Shown here: piece by piece, positions 7,909 to 17,921 of the stretch
Position numbering within the stretch: the first letter of the stretch is position 1
Layout of the letters: the number at the start of each line of letters is the position of its first letter
Source of the DNA: Motiliproteus coralliicola
Lineage (GTDB): Bacteria; Pseudomonadota; Gammaproteobacteria; Pseudomonadales; Balneatricaceae
DNA: 64,000 nucleotides
NCBI RefSeq assembly: GCF_003345655.1
Contig: NZ_QQOH01000002.1
Span: 496,001-560,000 of the forward strand
Direction: 5' to 3'
The notes under the pieces: model-generated
Database searches by the model: none
Seen by the model: only the letters and a program-made list of their open reading frames with translations
Told to the model about the DNA's origin: nothing
Position numbers and translations under genes: made by a program

Positions 7909-9342
7909 TCAAGGGAGCTGTCGCACCTGGACCGCATCGACCCCGGTACCGGCCAGGATATCGGAGATCACCACCACCTGATCGCCGCTATGCAGGCCGG
8001 CTTTGAGCTTCAGAATCTCGAAAGCGGCGCTGAGGGTCTTTTCCGGATCGCGGCTGAACTCTATCCGGAACGGGTGAGTCGAACGGTTCAACAACAGCTG
8101 GCGGCGGGTGCGCGGGTCGTTGGTAAAGGCGTAGATCGGCGTGTTGTGGGGGCGACAGTTGCAGATATAGTTGGCCATCAGACCCCGGCGGGTGATAACC
8201 AGAATCCCTTTGGCGCCGAGAGACTCAGCCAGCTCGACGGTAGCGCTGGCCAGGTGCTGCTTCTCATCGGTTTTGATCAGGCCTTGAGCGAAATGAAGGC
8301 CCGGATCGACTTCGGAGGTGCCGGCGATGCGGTCGAGGATCTCGACACACTTGATCGGGTACTTACCGACGGTGGTTTCGCCGGAGAGCATGACCGCATC
8401 GACCCCTTCGTAGATGGCGTTGGCCACATCGGTAACTTCGGCGCGGGTCGGAATCGGATTTTCGATCATCGACTCGAGCAGGTGGGTGGCGACGATAACC
8501 CGCTTGCCTCGCTCGATGCAGAGGCGGACCATCTTGCGCTGTACGTTGGGCAGCTGCTCGATATGGATCTCGACCCCCAGATCCCCACGGGCGACCATCA
8601 CACCATCGGCTTCGTCGATGATATCTTCCAGATTGCGAACCCCTTCCTGGTCTTCGATCTTGGCGATGATCTTGATTTTATTGGCCTTGGGTCCCAGCAG
8701 TTCGCGTAGTTGGCGAATATCGTCGGCTTCGCGCACGAACGACAACGCGATGTAGTCCAGCTCCTGCTCCATCGCGAAGGCGATATCACGGCGGTCTTTG
8801 GAGGTGATGGCTGGCAGGTTGACCCGGATACCGGGTAGGTTGACGTGGCGCTTGCTCTTCAGCACGCCGCCGTCGACCACCTTGCACTGCAGGTTGCGGT
8901 TGTCCTTGCTCAGCACATCGAGATTGATCAGGCCGTTGTCGACGGTGATCCGGTCACCGATCTGGACACTGTCGACCAGGTCATCGTAGTTAACATGGAT
9001 CGAGGTCTGCTCGACGTCTTCGCTGCCGCGGACCGAGACCGAGATCACATCGCCCTGCTTTAGTTTGAGCTCGTTGGCGATATCGCCGGTGCGGATCTCG
9101 GGGCCCTGGGTGTCGAGCAGGATCGGAATCGGATGCTTAACCCGCTTGTTCAGGGTCCGGATCGCCTTGATCACTTTGGCGTGGGATTCGTGGTCGCCGT
9201 GGGACATGTTCAGCCGCACCACGTTCATGCCGGCGTCGTAGAGCTTCTGCAGCATCTCCAGGCTTTGGCTGACCGGACCGATGGTGCAGATGATTTTTGT
9301 CTTACGCAGCGGGGCGTCGGTGGATGGGGCGGTTTGGCTCAT
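7909..9342 (-). CDS. pyk: Pyruvate kinase
   Basis: Pyruvate kinase converts phosphoenolpyruvate and ADP to pyruvate and ATP in lower glycolysis. The protein has 477 residues, the usual length. Motifs include KTKIICTIGP near the N-terminus, VVRLNMSHG, the active-site region IAKIEDQEGVRNLEDI with its lysine, VMVARGDLGVE, and MLSGETTVGKYP. The C-terminal domain is complete. No extra domain is present. The ygjP-like gene follows closely on the same strand. Confidence 0.96.
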   Translation of the reverse strand: MSQTAPSTDAPLRKTKIICTIGPVSQSLEMLQKLYDAGMNVVRLNMSHGDHESHAKVIKAIRTLNKRVKHPIPILLDTQGPEIRTGDIANELKLKQGDVISVSVRGSEDVEQTSIHVNYDDLVDSVQIGDRITVDNGLINLDVLSKDNRNLQCKVVDGGVLKSKRHVNLPGIRVNLPAITSKDRRDIAFAMEQELDYIALSFVREADDIRQLRELLGPKANKIKIIAKIEDQEGVRNLEDIIDEADGVMVARGDLGVEIHIEQLPNVQRKMVRLCIERGKRVIVATHLLESMIENPIPTRAEVTDVANAIYEGVDAVMLSGETTVGKYPIKCVEILDRIAGTSEVDPGLHFAQGLIKTDEKQHLASATVELAESLGAKGILVITRRGLMANYICNCRPHNTPIYAFTNDPRTRRQLLLNRSTHPFRIEFSRDPEKTLSAAFEILKLKAGLHSGDQVVVISDILAGTGVDAVQVRQLP

Positions 9343-9414
9343 GACCGATATCCTTCAGTGTCAGGGCAGGCGGTGTGGGGCTTGGCTGGAGCAGGACGGT
9401 AGTCGAGTTCTGGG

Positions 9415-10254
9415 TTACAGCGACTCCAGTCGCTCCAGTACCAGGGTGTATTGTTTTCCGTCCGGCTCAATCTGTTGCAGCTTAACGATGACATGATCCA
9501 ACTCGCTGGCAAACCAGATATAGGTCTTACGGGCGCTGGCGTCACCGCGATCGCGGGCGACTTTGATGGTGTCGAATTCACCGGCCGGGGTGCTGATCCG
9601 TTCCTTGCCGAGGCGGTCGAATTCGTAGGTCTTGATCTGACGGCCATCGGCGACCGGGTAGGTGGCTTCGTCGGCGCCGGCCTTGATGTCCTGCCACAGC
9701 TGAATCTGGAAACCGACTTTATCCAGGGTGCCCTGCGTTAGGGCCAGCTGCTGCTGCTCGCCTTTGACGTTGCTGGTCAGCAGTTGCTTGGGCCAATCGA
9801 AACGGTGCTCGATGGTTTTCTTCTTGGTCAACAGCTTGCGTTGGTAGTGATAGTGCTGCGGCGTGACACGCCCCTGCTCAAGCGCGAAACGGCTACGCTC
9901 GTCGATGCTGGCGGCAATGGCGGAGGCTTTCATCGACAGCTGCCACTGGCCGTCGGCCGTTCGCGTCAGCTCGCGGATCGCTTCGCCATTGACATGAATA
10001 CCCAGATCAAACTCGGCCTGATAGAAGGCCCGAAACGGTTGTAGGCTGATCGCAGTTTCCGAGTTGTCCGGCTTGGCCTTGGATGAACTGACCACCGAGG
10101 TCCCTGTCAGCGTGGAGTTGGCGACCATCGGTTGGGCTACGGCGGTAGGTTGTGGTTCTGGGTCACCACCGGCTAGTGCGATGGCAGGAAACAGCAGAGC
10201 TGCCAGCAATAGCGGCAGCTCCGGTCGGCGGCTCAGCGAGGTGAAGCGCAGCAT
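9415..10254 (-). CDS. DUF3108 domain periplasmic protein
   Basis: This protein of 279 residues has an N-terminal signal segment (LPLLLAALLFPAIALA) and the DUF3108 pattern: FRAFYQAEFDLGIHVNGEA, RELTRTADGQWQLSMKASA, EFDRLGKERISTPAGEFDTIKV and KTYIWFASELDHVIVKLQ. The family is exported and its function is unknown. The ATG at 10254 is preferred over an upstream in-frame start because AAGGGA lies just before it and the signal peptide then begins properly. It follows purN by 22 nt on the same strand, so it is probably the third gene of the purM operon, an arrangement I recall from Pseudomonas relatives. Confidence 0.85.
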   Translation of the reverse strand: MLRFTSLSRRPELPLLLAALLFPAIALAGGDPEPQPTAVAQPMVANSTLTGTSVVSSSKAKPDNSETAISLQPFRAFYQAEFDLGIHVNGEAIRELTRTADGQWQLSMKASAIAASIDERSRFALEQGRVTPQHYHYQRKLLTKKKTIEHRFDWPKQLLTSNVKGEQQQLALTQGTLDKVGFQIQLWQDIKAGADEATYPVADGRQIKTYEFDRLGKERISTPAGEFDTIKVARDRGDASARKTYIWFASELDHVIVKLQQIEPDGKQYTLVLERLESL

Positions 10255-10276
10255 AGATCCCTTCTTAATTAGCGGG

Positions 10277-10951
10277 TCAGGCGTTTTCGCGGCTATCGAG
10301 TTGGCAACCGCTGCTGGGCAATGGCTGCCCATCCATCAACGCCTGACCGTTGTTGTAGGTCAAACGGCCTTCGCAGAACCACTTGACCGCCAAAGGATAG
10401 ATGATGTGCTCCTGTTGCTGCACCCGTTCGGCCAAGCTGATCGGATTGTCGTCATCGAGGACCGGGACGATCGCTTGGATCACCAGCGGGCCGCCGTCGA
10501 GTTCTTCGGTAACGAAGTGGACGGTGACGCCGTGTTCCTTATCACCGGCCTGAATTGCCCGCAGGTGGGTTTTCAGACCGCGGTACTTGGGCAGCAACGA
10601 AGGATGAATGTTCAACATTTTTCCTTCGTAGCGGCGGGTGAAGTCGGCGGTCAGGATCCGCATAAAGCCGGCTAGTACCACCAGATCGGGCTGGAAGCCA
10701 TCGATCAGGTGGATCAGTTCGGCGTCGAAGGCCTCACGGCTGGTGTAGTCGGTATGATCCAGAGTAACGGCCTCTATGCCGGCATCCTTGGCGCGCTGCA
10801 GGCCTTTGACGTCGGGGCGGTTGCTGACCACCGCGCAGATCTCGGCATCAATCTGTTCGGCTTTGACCGCATCGATGATCGCTTGCAGGTTGGTGCCACC
10901 GCCGGAGATCAGTACCAGGATCTGCGGCTTCTCGGGGGCTGCCGCCTGCAT
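10277..10951 (-). CDS. purN: Phosphoribosylglycinamide formyltransferase PurN
   Basis: PurN formylates GAR using 10-formyl-THF in purine synthesis. The protein has 224 residues. It shows ILVLISGGGTNLQAIIDA (substrate phosphate loop), the catalytic region LAGFMRILTADF with MLNIHPSLLPKYRGLKTH, and the downstream HGVTVHFVTEELDGGP containing the catalytic aspartate. Its ATG overlaps the purM stop codon (ATGA), indicating translational coupling. Confidence 0.96.
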   Translation of the reverse strand: MQAAAPEKPQILVLISGGGTNLQAIIDAVKAEQIDAEICAVVSNRPDVKGLQRAKDAGIEAVTLDHTDYTSREAFDAELIHLIDGFQPDLVVLAGFMRILTADFTRRYEGKMLNIHPSLLPKYRGLKTHLRAIQAGDKEHGVTVHFVTEELDGGPLVIQAIVPVLDDDNPISLAERVQQQEHIIYPLAVKWFCEGRLTYNNGQALMDGQPLPSSGCQLDSRENA

Positions 10952-12003
10952 CAGTTACCCAGCCCTTGCAGCTCGACCTGCTCTTCGCCGTCGGTTGCGG
11001 CCTGGATCGAGCCGATGATGATGGCGTCTTCACCTTCGGCCTTCAGCAGCGCCAGTGCTTCATCGGTCTTGTCGGCCGGAACCGCGATCACCATACCGAT
11101 ACCGCAGTTGAGGGTACGGTACATCTCGCGCTCTTCGACGTTACCTTGTTGCTGCAGCCAGTTGAAGATTTCCGGACGCTGCCAGCTGTTGACGTCGATG
11201 ACCGCTTTGGCGGACTCAGGCAGTACGCGGGGGATGTTCTCCAGCAGACCACCACCGGTGATGTGGGACAGGGCGTTAACCTGGGATTCGCGGATCAGCT
11301 TCAGCAGCGGCTTAACGTAGATCCGGGTCGGCGCCAGCAGCGCATCGCCCAGGGTGCCTTCGCCAAACGGAGCGTTAATGTCGGCACCGCGCACCTCAAT
11401 GATCTTGCGGATCAGCGAGTAGCCGTTGGAGTGCGGACCGGAGGCGGTCAGGCCGATCAGGGTGTCGCCGACGCTGACCTTGGAACCGTCGATGATCTCG
11501 TCTTTTTCGACCACGCCGACGCAGAATCCGGCCAGGTCGTAGTCTTCGCCTTCGTACATGCCTGGCATTTCGGCGGTCTCACCACCGACCAGCGCACAAC
11601 CGGACAGTTCGCAGCCTTCACCGATACCGGTAACCACGTCAGCAGCGATATCGACATTCAGCTTGCCGGTGGCGTAGTAGTCGAGGAAGAACAGCGGCTC
11701 GGCACCAGCGACCACCAGGTCGTTAACACACATGGCGACCAGATCGATGCCGATCTTGTCATGCTTGTTCAGATCCATCGCCAGGCGCAGCTTGGTGCCG
11801 ACACCGTCGGTGCCGGACACCAGTACCGGCTGCTTGTAACCGGCCGGCAGTTCGCACAGCGCGCCGAAGCCGCCCAGTCCCGCCATCACTTCGGGACGAC
11901 GGGTGCGCTTAGCCACTCCTTTGATGCGCTCGACCAGCGCGTTACCGGCGTCGATATCAACACCTGCATCTTTGTAACTGATGGATTCGTTAGAGTTGCT
12001 CAT
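10951..12003 (-). CDS. purM: Phosphoribosylformylglycinamidine cyclo-ligase PurM
   Basis: PurM closes the imidazole ring of AIR in purine synthesis. The protein has 350 residues and begins [20 protein letters not shown]. It contains [15 protein letters not shown], the glycine-rich [12 protein letters not shown] and [16 protein letters not shown], all typical of the family. It heads a purM-purN operon with a four-base overlap and is divergent from the DUF2066 gene. A small inverted repeat lies in its leader. Confidence 0.97.
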   Translation of the reverse strand: MSNSNESISYKDAGVDIDAGNALVERIKGVAKRTRRPEVMAGLGGFGALCELPAGYKQPVLVSGTDGVGTKLRLAMDLNKHDKIGIDLVAMCVNDLVVAGAEPLFFLDYYATGKLNVDIAADVVTGIGEGCELSGCALVGGETAEMPGMYEGEDYDLAGFCVGVVEKDEIIDGSKVSVGDTLIGLTASGPHSNGYSLIRKIIEVRGADINAPFGEGTLGDALLAPTRIYVKPLLKLIRESQVNALSHITGGGLLENIPRVLPESAKAVIDVNSWQRPEIFNWLQQQGNVEEREMYRTLNCGIGMVIAVPADKTDEALALLKAEGEDAIIIGSIQAATDGEEQVELQGLGN

Positions 12004-12039
12004 AGGAGTTAGAACCTGTCTGGCGGACCTTGTGTGAGA

Positions 12040-12054
12040 TGCGAACGGGTCGCA
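12040..12054. promoter_or_regulatory. Small inverted repeat in the purM leader, with a nearby TAGAAT
   Basis: TGCGA-ACGGG-TCGCA is a perfect 5+5 inverted repeat 37 nt upstream of the purM start. On the minus strand a TAGAAT -10-like hexamer lies some 20 nt further upstream. It does not match the enterobacterial PurR box well. It could be an operator or chance. Confidence 0.25.
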
Positions 12055-12268
12055 AATTGAAAGGCGCGTATTCTACCAGTTCGGTCCTTGGTGGGCATCT
12101 ATCGAGAGGCGAAATTGTCGATTTTTTCAACGTTGACTGTGCGATTGGATGGTTTACCGTCGGTTGAGTCGCAGGGTGGCGGTTTGTGCTTGGGCCGGGT
12201 TGGTTTATGCTTGGCCTCCTGAGCTCGGTTTTCGGGCATTGGGTAGCACTGAAGCGAAAGGAACGGGT

Positions 12269-13354
12269 GTGCGACGGCTGACGATTTTGACAAGACTGGT
12301 AGTGCTGGGCAGTTTGCTGCTGGGGCTGATCGGGAATGCGCAGGCGGCCCGGATCGGCGGCCTCTACAGTGCCGAACTGTTGGTGGCCGAGCAATCGGTG
12401 CGGGTGGCGCCGGAACTGGTCAGTCAGGCGCTGGCGCAGGTGCTGGTGAAGGTCAGTGGGCGTCGTGATGTGACCCGTCAGGCGGCGATCGAAGCGGCGA
12501 TGGGCGAAGCCAACCGCTATATCCAGCAGTTCAGCTACCAACAGACCAACAGACCGTTGCCCACCGACGATGGCCGTGAGGTGCTGGCCCATCGATTGAA
12601 GATCGACTTCGAGCGCACCCTGATCAATCAACTGCTGTCCGATGCCGGCCTGCGACCGTTGGGGACGATCCGCCCCGGGGTGCTGGTGTGGCTGTTGGAA
12701 GAGCGTAACGGTCAGCGAGAATTTATCGGCGATGAAGAAGATCCGGCATTTTTGGCGATGAAATCACGTGCCGTAGAGCGTGGCCTGCCGGTATTCCGGC
12801 CGTTGCTGGACCTGCAGGACCAGCAGGCGCTGTCCAGCGGCGATGCCTGGGGCTTCTTTACCGATTCAATCCGCCGTGCCTCTAGCCGTTATCAGGCCGA
12901 TTCGGTGCTGGTTGGACGGCTGTACCGCAGCGGCGGCGGCTGGCGCAGTCAGTGGTTGCTGCTCAAGGGGCAGGGCCAGCGCTTTAACTTCGATGGCGAA
13001 GGCTCCGTGCTGCAAAACCATCTGGGCTCGGCGGTGGATCAGGCCGCCGACCTGCTGTTTGTCGACTTTGTTGCCTCCACCGATGACCTGGATCCCGGCG
13101 CGGTGCTGCTGGAGATTGACCAGGTTAATTCGATCGAAAGCTATTTCGAGATCAATCGCTATCTGAGTGACCTGCCGGCGGTGAAGCAGGTCAAACTGCA
13201 GCAGCTGGACCAGGATCGGCTGCAACTGCAACTGCGGATCGACGGTACCATCGGCCAGCTTCGCGGTGCGCTGGGGTTGAACAAGCATTTGCAACCGTTG
13301 GAGCTGATGCAGCCGGATCAGCCCGGGCAGCTGTTTTACCGTTGGCGCCCGTAA
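12269..13354 (+). CDS. DUF2066 domain exported protein
   Basis: The protein has 361 residues from a GTG at 12269, which is preceded by AAAGGA seven nt upstream and starts directly before a signal peptide (LVVLGSLLLGLIGNAQA). The DUF2066 region follows: SAELLVAEQSVRVAPELVSQALAQVLVKVSGRRDV, LKIDFERTLINQLLSDAGL and RPGVLVWLLEE. Function is unknown. It is divergent from purM and followed after 36 nt by the AI-2E permease on the same strand, a neighbourhood I recall from Pseudomonas. Confidence 0.85.
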   Translation: MRRLTILTRLVVLGSLLLGLIGNAQAARIGGLYSAELLVAEQSVRVAPELVSQALAQVLVKVSGRRDVTRQAAIEAAMGEANRYIQQFSYQQTNRPLPTDDGREVLAHRLKIDFERTLINQLLSDAGLRPLGTIRPGVLVWLLEERNGQREFIGDEEDPAFLAMKSRAVERGLPVFRPLLDLQDQQALSSGDAWGFFTDSIRRASSRYQADSVLVGRLYRSGGGWRSQWLLLKGQGQRFNFDGEGSVLQNHLGSAVDQAADLLFVDFVASTDDLDPGAVLLEIDQVNSIESYFEINRYLSDLPAVKQVKLQQLDQDRLQLQLRIDGTIGQLRGALGLNKHLQPLELMQPDQPGQLFYRWRP

Positions 13355-13390
13355 TGGCGGGTTGACGCCAACCGAGTCAAGGAAACGACG

Positions 13391-14506
13391 ATGACCGATT
13401 CACAACGTTGGCTGGTATTGACCCTGGTGCTGCTTTGCGCCGGGTTGTTCTATCTGCTTGAGCCGATTCTATTCCCCTTTCTGAGCGGTATGCTGCTGGC
13501 CTATATGGGCGACCCGTTGGCTGACCGGTTGGAACAGAAAGGGCTGTCGCGCACGTTGTCGGTGGTGATCGTGTTCACCGGGCTGAGCCTGCTGCTGGTC
13601 GTATCGATGCTGCTGTTGCTGCCCAAGCTGGGCCAGCAGATCGACAACCTGGTCAGCCAGGTACCACTATTCTTCGACTGGATTAAACAGACCCTGATCC
13701 CCTGGCTGGAGCGGGTAACCGGTATGCCGGCGCCGAAACTGGAGCTGGATCGGCTGCGTCAGGTGCTGATGCAGCACTGGCAGACCGGCGGGGACCTGGC
13801 CACCCAACTGCTGGGGCAGGCGACCCGTTCGGGGCTGGCTTTTGTCGGTTGGTTGGTCAACCTGACCCTGATTCCGGTGGTGGCGTTTTATCTGCTGCGG
13901 GACTGGGATGCGATGGTCGAGCGGATCCGGTTGATGCTGCCTCGCAATATCGAACCCCATGTCAGCCGCTGGGCCAGTGAGTGCGACGAGGTGCTCGGTG
14001 CCTTTATGAAAGGGCAGCTGCTGGTCATGCTCTGTTTGGGGGCGTTCTACGCCCTGGGGCTGGCGCTGGTAGGACTCAAACTGGCGTTGATTCTGGGTCT
14101 GCTGGCCGGGCTGGCCAGTATCGTCCCCTACATGGGCTTTATCGTCGGCATCGGTGCGTCGTTGATCGCGGCGATGCTGCAGTTCAATGAGCTCTACTAC
14201 CTGGCGCTGGTGGGGCTGGTCTTTGGTGCCGGTCAGTTGCTCGAAGGTATGTTCCTGACCCCGGTGCTGGTGGGCGATAAGATCGGTCTTCACCCGGTTG
14301 CGGTGATCTTTGCGATCATGGCCGGGGGGCAGTTGTTCGGCTTTACCGGGGTGTTGCTGGCTCTGCCAGTCGCTGCAGTCATCATGGTGCTGCTGCGCCA
14401 CCTGCATGCCGGGTATCTGGATAGCGACCTGTATCAGGCCAATGAGGGAAGGGCGCTGGAAAGTGGGGACGACAGTTCCACCGATTCCCCGTCAACCCCG
14501 CAGTAA
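13391..14506 (+). CDS. AI-2E family (PerM-like) transporter
   Basis: This 371-residue inner-membrane protein has about eight hydrophobic helices and family signatures: PILFPFLSGMLLAYMGDPLADRLE near the N-terminus, VGWLVNLTLIPVVAFYLLRDWD in the middle, and YMGFIVGIGASLIAAMLQF plus LTPVLVGDKIGLHPVAVIFAIMAGGQLFGFTGVLLALPVAAVI at the end. Members transport varied substrates, so the family name should not be read as evidence of AI-2 signalling here. It is probably co-transcribed with the upstream DUF2066 gene. Confidence 0.88.
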   Translation: MTDSQRWLVLTLVLLCAGLFYLLEPILFPFLSGMLLAYMGDPLADRLEQKGLSRTLSVVIVFTGLSLLLVVSMLLLLPKLGQQIDNLVSQVPLFFDWIKQTLIPWLERVTGMPAPKLELDRLRQVLMQHWQTGGDLATQLLGQATRSGLAFVGWLVNLTLIPVVAFYLLRDWDAMVERIRLMLPRNIEPHVSRWASECDEVLGAFMKGQLLVMLCLGAFYALGLALVGLKLALILGLLAGLASIVPYMGFIVGIGASLIAAMLQFNELYYLALVGLVFGAGQLLEGMFLTPVLVGDKIGLHPVAVIFAIMAGGQLFGFTGVLLALPVAAVIMVLLRHLHAGYLDSDLYQANEGRALESGDDSSTDSPSTPQ

Positions 14507-14533
14507 ACTTGGCTACGACGCCACACGGGATAC

Positions 14534-17044
14534 TCAGGCGGGACTGTTGATCGCCGATTGGCTCGACGGGTAACGCTCGCACAACTGTTCAAACTTCAAC
14601 GGCTGGGCCAGTAGGTAGCCCTGGGCGATGTCGCACCGGTATTGGGCCAGGCGTTGCAGTTGCTCATTGGTTTCCACCCCTTCTGCGACCACCTTCATAT
14701 GGCAGGATGCGCCGATGGCGATGATGGTTTTGACTAGAGAGTCACTCTGATCGCTGCTGAGCAGCTTGTTGATAAAGGAACGGTCGATCTTGATCTCGTT
14801 GATAGGCAGCGTGTTGAGGTAGCTCAGCGACGAATAGCCGGTTCCGAAATCGTCCAGCGAGATCGAAAAACCGAGATCGCGCAGCTGCTGCAGTACCGGG
14901 GTGACCGCCACCAGGTCGCTGATCAATACATTCTCGGTGATCTCCAGGGTGATGCTCTGGTAAGACAATCCGGTGCAATCGACCCGCTTCACCAGCTGGT
15001 TAATAAAGTCTTTCGCAATGAGCTGCTTCGGCGACAGGTTGATCGACAGTTGAATCTGTTGGCCCTGTTCGGCGTTGAACTTGGCGATATCCCGGCAGGC
15101 ATGTTCGATCACAAACAAGCCGATCTCGTGGATTAGACCGGTATCTTCGGCCAGCGGGATGAACTCAAACGGTGGTACCTGCCCCAGGCTTTGGTTGTTC
15201 CAACGCAGTAGAACCTCCACCCCGTGCAGTTGATCGCCATCGATCAGATGCTGGGGCTGATAAGTCAGATAGAACTCGTCGCGGGATAGGGCGTGACGCA
15301 GCTCCTCTTCCAGCAGGAAGTCATGCTGAACCTGCTCGTTGATACTCTGATCGAAGAACAGCACATCGCCTTTCTGCCGTGCCTTGGATTTATACAGCAC
15401 GATATCGGCCTTGCTGATCAGCTCTTCCGGGTTGTCGCTGTCGGCCGGGTACATCGCCACACCGATACTGCAGCTGGAGTAGAGCTGTTTGCCATCTATC
15501 TCGAAGGGTTGGGCGAACACCTGCTTGATCAACTCGACCCGGTTCAGGGCGTCATTGTGGCTGGTCAGTTGTGGAAAGCAGAACACAAACTCGTCGCCGC
15601 CGAAGCGGGCCACGGAATCGCCCTTACCGATCAATGCGGCAAACTGGTGACTGATCGCCTGCAATAGCTTGTCGCCGGTGGAGTGACCATAGAGGTCATT
15701 GATCTTCTTGAAGTCGTCCAGGTCGACAAACATGACCGCCAGTTGCTGATGATCTTTGTCCGAGAGTTCGATCGACTGCTGAATTTGCTGGGTCAATAGC
15801 AGCCGGTTTGGCAGCTCGGTTAGAGCATCGTGCTGGGCCATCTGCTGCATCTGGTTTTTGGTCTGCTCCAGCTCGTTGAAATCGTTGGAGATACGGTGCT
15901 GCAGCTTGTTAAAACGGTGGGCGATATTTTTACTCAGGCTGAGCGAGAAGAGCAGGACGATCGCGGTGACCAGAAAACTCAGGACCAAGAGTTTGGTCAA
16001 ATTATCGCTGTTCTGTTGCAGGATCTGCTGCTCACGCTGGCCCAGATAAGCCTCGATCTCCTGCAGATAGATTCCGGTGCCCAAGGCCCATTGCCAGTCC
16101 TCTATCCCGCGGACATAGCTGAGTTTATCGGCGGCTTCACCTGTGCTGGGTGTGTATGGGTTGATATAGCGGACGTAGCCGCCGCCTTCGCGAGCGGTTT
16201 GGATCAGATTTTGAATGAAGGGTTGGCCGCTGCTATCTCGCTCCGCCAGTTGGTTGGAGCCGATCGTATCCCGAAGGGCGTGGGCCAGCACATGGCCCTG
16301 GTAATCGAACACGAAAATATAGCTGTTATCGCCGAACCGTATGCTGTTGATCCGGTCCAGTAAGTTCGCCTTGATGTCGTTTTCAACGTCCACCACGTAT
16401 TCGCCGGTGCCGATAAACCAGTCGTAGGGCTCAAAATACTTCCCGAAGCCGATCTTCTTGAACTCTTTGGTTTTGTCGGAAGGTTTGACGAACCACCAGC
16501 GATAGTAGGCCTCGCCCAGCTGTTTAACCTTGGCACCCATCTCCCGAACGATGTAGCTGCCGCGAACATCCTGCAGATCCCACTTGGAGGTGCCTTCCAT
16601 CTGTGGCAGCAGCGGGTGCATGACGTTTTCGCCAGTGGTTTTATAGATAAAGAAGTAGCCGCGACCTTCATTAAAGCGAATGCTGCGCAGTGCGTCGGTG
16701 ATCAGCCGGGTGACTTCTGCCTCGGGCTTGTCCCAGTTTCGTTGATAGATCGTCTCGGCTATTCGGTGGGCTTCGTGGATGCGTTCGCGGATGGTTTGCT
16801 TGAGCTGGTTCTCGGTGTTGGCCTTGGCATACTCGATCTGTCGATAGACTTGATCGATCTGGGCTTTGATCTGTTCCCGCTGCTGCTCTAGAAAGTCGCT
16901 GCGCAGGTTTTCGGTATCCTTTTTGACCTGAGTGCGGTTGTCCTGAATCACGAAGATGTTGACCAGCACGGCAAAGATCATCACCACCAGCACGGGAGTA
17001 ATCTTGATCAGTCGTAGTAATTTCTGGTCGGTGGAAACCTGCAT
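14534..17044 (-). CDS. Double-Cache GGDEF-EAL cyclic-di-GMP turnover protein
   Basis: The 836-residue inner-membrane protein has a TM helix at about 12-30 and a periplasmic region with two Cache_2-like repeats: EGRGYFFIYKTTGENVMHP with WFIGTGEYV, then FGDNSYIFVFDYQGHVLAH with WQWALGTGIY. A second TM lies at about 350-372, then GGDEF (about 482-486) and an EAL domain. The GGDEF motif is intact but the inhibitory RxxD site is replaced by GKGD. The EAL signature reads EVLLRW (ExLxR kept), with DDFGTGYSSLSYL and AEGVET also kept, so both activities are plausible. The ligand of the Cache domains is unknown. Confidence 0.9.
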   Translation of the reverse strand: MQVSTDQKLLRLIKITPVLVVMIFAVLVNIFVIQDNRTQVKKDTENLRSDFLEQQREQIKAQIDQVYRQIEYAKANTENQLKQTIRERIHEAHRIAETIYQRNWDKPEAEVTRLITDALRSIRFNEGRGYFFIYKTTGENVMHPLLPQMEGTSKWDLQDVRGSYIVREMGAKVKQLGEAYYRWWFVKPSDKTKEFKKIGFGKYFEPYDWFIGTGEYVVDVENDIKANLLDRINSIRFGDNSYIFVFDYQGHVLAHALRDTIGSNQLAERDSSGQPFIQNLIQTAREGGGYVRYINPYTPSTGEAADKLSYVRGIEDWQWALGTGIYLQEIEAYLGQREQQILQQNSDNLTKLLVLSFLVTAIVLLFSLSLSKNIAHRFNKLQHRISNDFNELEQTKNQMQQMAQHDALTELPNRLLLTQQIQQSIELSDKDHQQLAVMFVDLDDFKKINDLYGHSTGDKLLQAISHQFAALIGKGDSVARFGGDEFVFCFPQLTSHNDALNRVELIKQVFAQPFEIDGKQLYSSCSIGVAMYPADSDNPEELISKADIVLYKSKARQKGDVLFFDQSINEQVQHDFLLEEELRHALSRDEFYLTYQPQHLIDGDQLHGVEVLLRWNNQSLGQVPPFEFIPLAEDTGLIHEIGLFVIEHACRDIAKFNAEQGQQIQLSINLSPKQLIAKDFINQLVKRVDCTGLSYQSITLEITENVLISDLVAVTPVLQQLRDLGFSISLDDFGTGYSSLSYLNTLPINEIKIDRSFINKLLSSDQSDSLVKTIIAIGASCHMKVVAEGVETNEQLQRLAQYRCDIAQGYLLAQPLKFEQLCERYPSSQSAINSPA

Positions 17045-17294
17045 TGTTTTGAGAAATCCCTGATGCTGCTATATCCATGCAATTGGTGCAGGATTTACCA
17101 ACTTTAGCCGACATTAGCAATATGTCACAGCGGCGGCTAGAGGCTGATAGCGCAGGCGAGGGAGAATGTGTCGCTAGTGTGACATAGGGCAAGAAATTCA
17201 AGCTGATCTTGTAGAGCGACACCGGGAGAAGCGTTGTCAGGGGGCGATGGCAGCTACGTATTCGTAGCCGCCGGTCGAAGTTATGACTGAGCGC

Positions 17295-17921
17295 TTAGGG
17301 TTTGTCGTTGGAATGAAAGGGGCAGACCGGGACGGTGCCATGCCAGACCGGCAGCTCCATATCTTCGGGTTCTTCGCTGGGGCCGGCCTGGCGACGCTTG
17401 AAAGAACCTTCGTCGATGGGCATCCGCAGCAGTGCGGTGATCTTCCTCTCTTTGGCGTTGGGTGCACGGACTTGATCCCAGCGTCCCGCTTCAATTTGGT
17501 TGATGATGACCTCAAACGCGCGGTCGAACTCCACCGGGTCGGTAACACGCTCGGCTTGACCGTACAGGACTGCGGAGCGGTAGTTGGCGCTGTGGTGATA
17601 GGCCGACTTGGCCAGTACCCACTCGCTGCACTCGGCGAAGGAGATACACAGCTGAGCTCCGGCTTCACAAAGCTTGTGCAAGCGGCTTTTATTCAGGCTG
17701 TGAAAATAGAGGTGATCGTCGACCCGCCATACCGTCATCGGTATCACCACCGGCAGTCCATCGCTGACAAAGCCGATATGGCCGGTTTTCAGATCATCAA
17801 TCAGGCGGTAGATATCGTCGCGACGGTAGCTGGCGCGGTCGGCACAGCGGCGAATCCGACTCCGTTCGGTGGGGGACAATTGGTTCGATTCGACAGTTGC
17901 CGGCTGGGGATGATTCTGCAT
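17295..17921 (-). CDS. Pyridoxamine 5'-phosphate oxidase family protein
   Basis: The protein has 208 residues. It has the split-barrel flavin-binding pattern: TGHIGFVSDGLPVVIPMTVWRVDDHLYFHSLNKSRLHKL, then ICISFAECSEWVL-like strands, YRSAVLYGQAERV, and a C-terminal basic stretch. The ATG at 17921 is preceded by AGGAG eight nt away. It is divergent from the MocR gene across about 84 nt, the usual arrangement of a MocR regulator and its target. It is probably a flavoenzyme or FMN-binding protein rather than housekeeping PdxH. Confidence 0.82.
   Translation of the reverse strand: MQNHPQPATVESNQLSPTERSRIRRCADRASYRRDDIYRLIDDLKTGHIGFVSDGLPVVIPMTVWRVDDHLYFHSLNKSRLHKLCEAGAQLCISFAECSEWVLAKSAYHHSANYRSAVLYGQAERVTDPVEFDRAFEVIINQIEAGRWDQVRAPNAKERKITALLRMPIDEGSFKRRQAGPSEEPEDMELPVWHGTVPVCPFHSNDKP

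Noticed and set aside
10966-12012. A 348-codon plus-strand frame across purM
   Set aside because: Antisense shadow of purM. Composition is repetitive Gln/Val/Gly and it has no family resemblance.
13391-14506. Quorum-sensing (AI-2) export because of the AI-2E family name
   Set aside because: Family members move diverse substrates and there is no luxS or lsr gene in the window.
14534-17044. EAL domain judged inactive because the motif reads EVL
   Set aside because: The functional pattern is ExLxR, which is kept (EVLLRW), as are DDFGTG and the catalytic AEGVET.
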